Positions 58,743 through 64,000 of a DNA stretch of 64,000 bases are shown here, piece after piece. The position numbers were made by a program, and so were the translations under genes. The notes under the pieces are model-generated. The model was not told the origin of the DNA. It saw nothing but the letters and a program-made list of their open reading frames with translations, and searched no databases. This DNA comes from Luzula sylvatica. Lineage: Eukaryota; Streptophyta; Magnoliopsida; Poales; Juncaceae. How positions within the stretch are numbered: the stretch's first letter is position 1; the number at the start of each line of letters is the position of its first letter. The stretch lies in NCBI GenBank assembly GCA_946800325.1, contig OX326961.1:14196215-14260214 (forward strand), read 5' to 3'.

Positions 58743-61700
58743 TGTTGAATTAGAGTTCAGGGACTTTTAAGTTTGAACTCTTAATTTTATTGTTTGCTTG
58801 AGATGTTAGAGAGGAGAAGAAAGATGAATTATAAATAGGTATTTAGGTCTTCGGAGTTTTGTTTGGTTTGCTATGTTTAGGGTTTGTGAAAACGCTTAAT
58901 TGGAGATGAATGGATGGTCGATAGAGTTCGGTTTTTGGACCGTTAGTGACGAGACCTATATTTTGTAGTAACTAAATTCTCCTATTAAGTTGTTCAGTCA
59001 GCGAATTATACACGCTTATAATCTACCAACATTTTCATATCCAAGTAAATTAATAATTCGTATATTTTATAATTTGTTTTTGTATAAAACATGTATTATA
59101 CACGTATTGTGGTATAATACATTTTTAAAACAAATAATAAAAGAATAAACATTAAATTATCTATAACAATATACAAATTTATGAATTTGAACTAAAATGG
59201 ATATTATTTGTTAATGATACTTCGCAATTACTTTTGGATAAAAAAATGTATGTTAATATTTTAATATACCAAATTATTGTATATGTATTATGTAAAATAA
59301 ATCTAAATATATATGAATAATCGAATTGACAAATAAGTAATGTATTCGATTTTATTTGATCGAATTGACAAAACATTTTGTTCAAATTATACCCGAACAC
59401 ATTAGGTAATTGTCTAACTAACAAAGGACTAACTAAAATATTTGGGTAGCGTTATTGCAAGAGTTAATATGGTTTAATCAAGAATAAATTCAAATTATTT
59501 TTACCAAATGATCATTATAATTTCATTTATGATGATTAATATTATAACACATTTTTCTTAAATCATGCAAAAAATCTTCTCATTCTATATATGAAAAATA
59601 TTATTTCCAATATAGGAAAAAGATTGTCCATCTAGAATCCAGATTTCTGAAATCTACTATTTGTCCCAAAATTGCTAGGAAAGAAAAATATTTATTTTGC
59701 TTGAATCTAACTCTACTAAATTAAATTCAGTTTGGGTTGTACATATAAATAACTACAATTTCCTGATGTTATGTAACTTTTAAACTTATTTGTTAATTCT
59801 TAATTTATATGGACTAGAATGAAAAAAAATGTTTTTCTCAACTAATCTTTTTTCTTGGATTTTGGTGCAAAATTGTTGCAAAAAAATATTTGTTATTGGC
59901 TTTTCATATACATGATAAATGGATTTGGTGATTTTGCAACCAAATTAGTGTGGATGAGTTTTAATTAACGAAATGTAGCCATTGCTTGTATAATTATACC
60001 ATAGTCGATGATTTTATTTAAACTGACTCGATGATTTTAACTGACTCGATGACTTGTATGCGTTTGTAATTGAAATTTTATGATTTTTCATGAATTTAAT
60101 TTTTTCAGAAATTTCATAATTATCAAGGAATTACACGTACTGTACATGGAATTTAAGTATGTCTTGATGTTAGAATAGTTAGATATTAAATTATATTTTT
60201 GTGTGAACATTTTTTTTTCTTGAATTTATAGGACATCAATTTATGTAGATTTTTATTGATTGTGACTTTAATTTTTAGTCATGAAAAAAATACTAAGTCA
60301 AATTAAAAATGACATTCAACGTGTCAATATGTAAATTTATTATGGATACTATTTTAGGAAAATAAAAAGACAATGTTTTTCATACATTGAAAAAAAAAAA
60401 TTCATACATAGAATATTTTTTTGCATGGTTTAAGGAAGATGTATAATAAATATCAATCATTATAAATAAGGGTATAATGGTCAATTGATAAAAAAAAATT
60501 AAAATTGCTCTTGATTAAGCCATGTTAGCTCTTGTATTATCGTACAATGACAATAATATGTCTTGTATTACCGTATCGATGTATTCGTATCCGTGCAACA
60601 TAGATTATATCTCATGTATTATCGTACAATGGCAATAATATGTGTATTACTATTTGGTAAAAAAAAATCACATGTTACCTTAAAGTAAAATAATTAAAAT
60701 ATATATCATATGATTATATATAATTGAGTTATAGTAATATGATAAGATTTAATATAATGATATTTTATTATGAGATGATATTATCATTATCATCGTAAAA
60801 AATACTACTTTGTATTAAAGCGAAAAATATAATTATCATATTCGATACGCGATATGCGAGTATTGGGGATGTTAATCAGTTCACATCAATCTAAATGATC
60901 AAGTAAGAACACAAGTGAAATGCCAAGAATTCAATCAAACAATAATATATTAATATATAATTTTAGAATACACGCATCAAACATTATTAATAGTTTAAAA
61001 CTATAATTTTTAGAATGCATTATGTAAGTTTCCTTGAATTTTCTTTTACATTCTTAGCTATGTAGCTTAAATATTTCCTTGAATTTTTAAAATACATAAT
61101 ATCATATTTCCAATATAATTTTTTTAGCTTAAATATGTGAAATAATTATGTAAAAAAAATGCAAAAGAATAGACATGTAATAATTGGTTTTAAAGTATAT
61201 TATTTTTAAATTTGAAAAACTTTTAAATTATTTAAAAAATACAATGACAATGAAATAGAAGAGCTTACATATCAAATATTATTTTTCTTTTTAAAGGTGT
61301 AAAATAAAAAATACCATATAATATAAAATAATTTGTGATTATATTTTTGCTTTGTTAATCTTTCAAATTAGTTTCAATTTTTTTTCTCTATTAAATATTT
61401 AAACATGATATTATGTATTTTGTTTATTTGTCTCCATATTTATGGAACATTTGTATTGTAAATCAACAAATATGAAAATTATCATACATTATTATTTAAG
61501 TAAATATCATTGTTAACTATTTATGTGACGTATATTTCATGAATCAACCTTTGATCTATTTTTATTTTTATAAGAATTATATTTTTGTTTAATTCTTGAT
61601 GTATCCTCAATTTGACTATTTATAACCGGTCTAAAATGATCACATCATTCTAATTTATAATTTGATTTTTCATAATACAATGCAAATAAAGTTGGAATTT

Positions 61701-61850
61701 TTTACTATGAGATCAATATTAATGGGTTTTCTTACAAAAATCTATTAATTCGATCATACGATATATGAAGATAAACTATACTATGTGAAAAGAAATATGT
61801 AGAAAATAGAAATCAAAATATAATTTTGATTACCGTTCGAACTCGGCTCG
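58743..61850. other. Intergenic desert
   Basis: About 3.1 kb of AT-rich DNA. Its left 100 bases are the FLA promoter. Minor features: a TGACTCGATGATTTTA tandem near 60010-60055, a repeated CGTACAATGxCAATAATATG phrase (60541 and 60623) and a GCGATATGCGAGTATT phrase (60850-60866) related to the hairpin at 43425. No coding signal, RNA gene or intact transposon was found. Confidence 0.55.
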
Positions 61851-62110
61851 AAGATAGTTTGAAAAAAAAACTTGTTCCGAAATCGGTTCGAACGAACTCG
61901 AGTCGAGCTTGGCTCGAGCTCAGTCAAATTCGTACAATTTTACATATAAACGCCCAAAACACAGAACTTTTTTCAAGGCCGAGTTGAGCCAACTCGAGTT
62001 TGAATCGAGCCAAACTGGCTCAAGCTAGATTCAAACCCAGCTCGACATGTAAAATATAGCTTGAACCCTGCTTCGAGCTGATCGAGCAAGGGCCGAGCCG
62101 AGCTCGTCTT
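61851..62110. repeat. Degenerate CTCGAGC repeat tract
   Basis: Repeated GGCTCGAGCT, GAACTCGAGTCGAG and GCTCGAC phrases in both orientations over about 260 bp. This is the same texture as 48815-48890, probably fragments of one dispersed transposon family. Confidence 0.6.
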
Positions 62111-62244
62111 GAGTGATGTTTGTTCGGAAGGACTCGTTGAGAGCCCTACTGATACTGTGCAAAATCAATATTGCTGAGCTCAATAACTTCCACAGTCAAT
62201 AATAATAACGTGGCTTTCATAAATAATATGTCTATAATTAGTAA

Positions 62245-62262
62245 ACTCTTCTCCTATAAAAT
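62245..62262 (+). promoter_or_regulatory. Probable TATA box of the polyproline gene
   Basis: CTCCTATAAAATCCTCTCC has the plant TATA consensus (CTATAAA) about 50-60 bp upstream of the ATG at 62312, with a T/C-rich leader between. Confidence 0.65.
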
Positions 62263-62311
62263 CCTCTCCTAATATCATCTGAAATTGCATCTTTTTCTTC
62301 TTTCATTCTCG

Positions 62312-63373
62312 ATGGATTTTAAATTGCGTTTTGTTCTTAATGTTTTTGCATTCTTCCTAAGCTTTCTCAATTTTGTCGACACCGTAATTTCGACCTTAGT
62401 CACCATTTTCACTCCAAAATCAAACAATCTGCCCTCTTCATCACCAGCACCAGCACCACCTCCTCCTCCTCCTCCTCCCCCTCCTAGAGGACTGAGGACC
62501 GCCGCCCCTCGACCACCACCACCACCACCACCACCTCCTCCTCCTCCCCCTCCTAGAGGACTGAGGACCGCCGCCCCTCGACCACCACTACCTCCTCCTC
62601 CTCCTCCTCCACCTCCTAGAGGACTGAGGACCGTCGCCCCTCGACCCCCACTAGCACCTCCTCCTCCTCCTCCCCTTCCTAGAGGACTGAGGACCGCCGC
62701 CCCTCGACCACCACTACCTCCTCCTCCTCCTCCTCCACCTCCTAGAGGACTGAGGACCGTCGCCCCTCGACCCCCACTAGCACCTCCTCCTCCTCCTCCC
62801 CTTCCTAGAGGACTGAGGACCGCCGCCCCTCGACCACCACCCCCTCCTCCTCCACCTCCTCCTCCCCCTCCTCCCCTTCCTAGAGGACTGAGGACCGCCG
62901 CCCCTCGACCACCACCCCCTCCTCCTCCACCTCCTCCTCCCCCTCCTCCCCTTCCTAGAGGACTGAGGACCGCCGCCCCTCGACCACCACCCCCTCCTCC
63001 TCCACCTCCTCCTCCCCCTCCTAGAGGAGTCAGGACCGCCGCGCATCAACCACCACCATCCTCGTTGCCTCCACCGCCAGCGTCTTCGTTGCCTGCACCG
63101 CCCAACGCTCTTCTACCATCGGTAGAACCGTCACATGGGCACATGTCGTTTATGGATGGCCGACGAGCCGTCTTCACAAGATGGCCGCAGCTGCCTCCCA
63201 ATTCACAAACACGGGGGATAAGGAACTATCTATCCCCCGTAGTGCCTCCACCGAATCGCTACAGTCCGCATCTTCAAACCATACCAGAGTTGGCCACGAG
63301 ACGACGAAGATCGATTCCTCGAAGAATGATTGGAGCGCTCAAAAAATTCGCAACCTGCCAATGTTTTAAATAG
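62312..63373 (+). CDS. Polyproline-repeat protein with N-terminal membrane segment
   Basis: 353 codons, single exon, ATG at 62312 (MDFKLRFVLNVFAFFLSFLN) after a plausible TATA box. Residues about 5-35 form a hydrophobic signal or anchor. Then come polyproline blocks of 7-14 residues alternating with RGLRTAAPRP (nine variants, two with V for A, the last RGVRTAAHQP). A non-repetitive C terminus of about 80 residues is basic (TRRRRSIPRRMIGALKKFA) and ends CQCFK. There are no SPPPP extensin motifs and no formin FH2 domain, so family membership is uncertain; it may be a cell-wall or membrane proline-rich protein. The frame stays open through about 640 bp of tandem repeats, which argues for selection. 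Confidence 0.7.
   Translation: MDFKLRFVLNVFAFFLSFLNFVDTVISTLVTIFTPKSNNLPSSSPAPAPPPPPPPPPPRGLRTAAPRPPPPPPPPPPPPPPRGLRTAAPRPPLPPPPPPPPPRGLRTVAPRPPLAPPPPPPLPRGLRTAAPRPPLPPPPPPPPPRGLRTVAPRPPLAPPPPPPLPRGLRTAAPRPPPPPPPPPPPPPPLPRGLRTAAPRPPPPPPPPPPPPPPLPRGLRTAAPRPPPPPPPPPPPPPRGVRTAAHQPPPSSLPPPPASSLPAPPNALLPSVEPSHGHMSFMDGRRAVFTRWPQLPPNSQTRGIRNYLSPVVPPPNRYSPHLQTIPELATRRRRSIPRRMIGALKKFATCQCFK
62456..63030. repeat. Coding minisatellite with higher-order units
   Basis: AGAGGACTGAGGACC boundaries occur at 62555, 62681, 62807, 62882, 62957 and a variant at 63023. Two 126-bp double units (62555-62680 and 62681-62806) look identical, followed by two identical 75-bp units (62807-62881 and 62882-62956). All periods are multiples of three, so length changes keep the frame. 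Confidence 0.92.
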
Positions 63374-64000
63374 AAATTAATTTGGAAATTTGTAATTTGT
63401 TTTTTTATAATATTTGTTATGATTAATTTGTAAATATTTGGTACGATTAATTTGAATGAAAGATTAAAAAAAACTATTTCTTCTTGTGTTATTTGCTAAT
63501 TTAACAATGTAAAATCTTACAACATTGATAATGTCAAAATAATATATGAATAATCTAAAGATAAATTATTTATATAATATATGGAATAACAAACAGTAAA
63601 TTTTTAAGATAATCTGAGTCACTTGTACTACAGTGAGGATATCCTCAAAGGAGAAATGTGCAATACAAGAATAATAATGATAAACACTGCAATTGGCACA
63701 TGAGAAGCAAGAAGAATCATGTAAATGATCAATTAGTACACATAAAGCTTCATTGGAAAAGCAATTTTGCCTGTAAAGTCCTACAAAAATGAAAATTCCC
63801 AACAATATTTCAATAACAAATGAATCCATAGCAGAACAAAAAGACAAAATCGAGAGGAAATCAAGCAGGAATGACTCAAACGTCGCATTTAATATTAGAA
63901 AACCACACAAAATTCTAAAAATCCCTACAATTTGGACTAATCAATCTACAAATAACCAAAAATTACAAAATAAAAACAGTAATTACCTCATCTTCAATGT
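63374..64000 (-). other. Possible 3' end of a minus-strand gene entering from the right edge
   Basis: Near the window end, minus-strand GAAGATGAG precedes GTAATT (63989-63984), a good splice donor. A matching acceptor TTTTTGTAG ends at 63781. The piece after it (63780-63733) reads DFTGKIAFPMKLYVY and then a stop. This could be the last exon of a gene lying to the right, with 63374-63730 as its 3' UTR and spacer. The phase cannot be checked because the previous exon is cut by the window. The 114-codon frame at 63566-63910 crosses the putative intron and is not believed. Confidence 0.25.

Noticed and set aside
62777..63049. Arg/Gly/Trp-rich minus-strand frame
   Set aside because: It is the reverse reading of the polyproline codons and exists only because of the repeat.
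63566..63910. 114-codon minus-strand frame near the right edge
   Set aside because: It crosses a likely intron (acceptor at 63781) and reads as low-complexity hydrophobic sequence.

Overview
The window is nuclear DNA of a flowering plant, almost certainly a eudicot. It is AT-rich, its genes are split by short AT-rich GT-AG introns, and its proteins are plant families: an F-box/DUF295 protein, a membrane-anchored A1 aspartic protease, NADPH-cytochrome P450 reductase, an eight-cysteine lipid-transfer-like peptide and a fasciclin-like arabinogalactan protein. The rest is layered transposon sequence. I cannot name the species.

Layout. 1-9 kb: a possible 5' end of a minus-strand gene (about 540-1340), a TIR element (2160-3946), a hAT-transposase relic with a BED finger (about 4190-4690), a decayed L1-type LINE on the minus strand (4803-6290) and an F-box/DUF295 gene (7915-6698, minus). 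9-15.5 kb: three Mutator-like (MULE) elements, each with a perfect 9-bp target-site duplication (TSD). The third is a palindrome made of palindromes and sits inside a 5'-truncated LINE. 15.7-32 kb: a Copia element on the minus strand (LTRs about 1,036 bp, TSD AAACG) with a decayed body, split by a second Copia on the plus strand (21028-28864). The inner one has two LTRs of 629 bp that are identical by eye, TSD GTCTC and an intact 1,315-codon gag-pol frame. 32-39 kb: a repeat island with palindromic CCGACGGGCCGTCGG motifs, a 3 x 641 bp tandem array, a 2-kb field of degenerate short motifs, a Copia relic and a lone CACTA end.

39-48.3 kb is the main genic stretch: an 11-exon aspartic protease (39355-42145), a hAT MITE with an 8-bp TSD, and a 19-exon P450 reductase (43887-48289). 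50-55.5 kb holds a duplicated pair of small secreted cysteine-rich genes on the minus strand. They are separated by a GC-balanced segment of unknown origin, a LINE 3' end and another foldback MULE. 57.5-63.4 kb carries a tRNA-Gly(CCC) gene, a fasciclin-like arabinogalactan gene (minus), 3.5 kb of AT-rich intergenic DNA and a polyproline-repeat protein gene (plus). A gene entering from the right edge may end near 63.7 kb.

The host genes are independent single-gene units, not a pathway. P450 reductase passes electrons to ER P450s; the protease, the cysteine-rich peptide and the FLA act in the secretory pathway or cell wall. No feature is clearly a new biological system. The most unusual structures are the nested palindrome at 12664-15046, the Copia-in-Copia pair (an apparently intact copy inside a decayed copy that moved fairly recently), and the cysteine-rich gene pair in which each copy is damaged at a different point.
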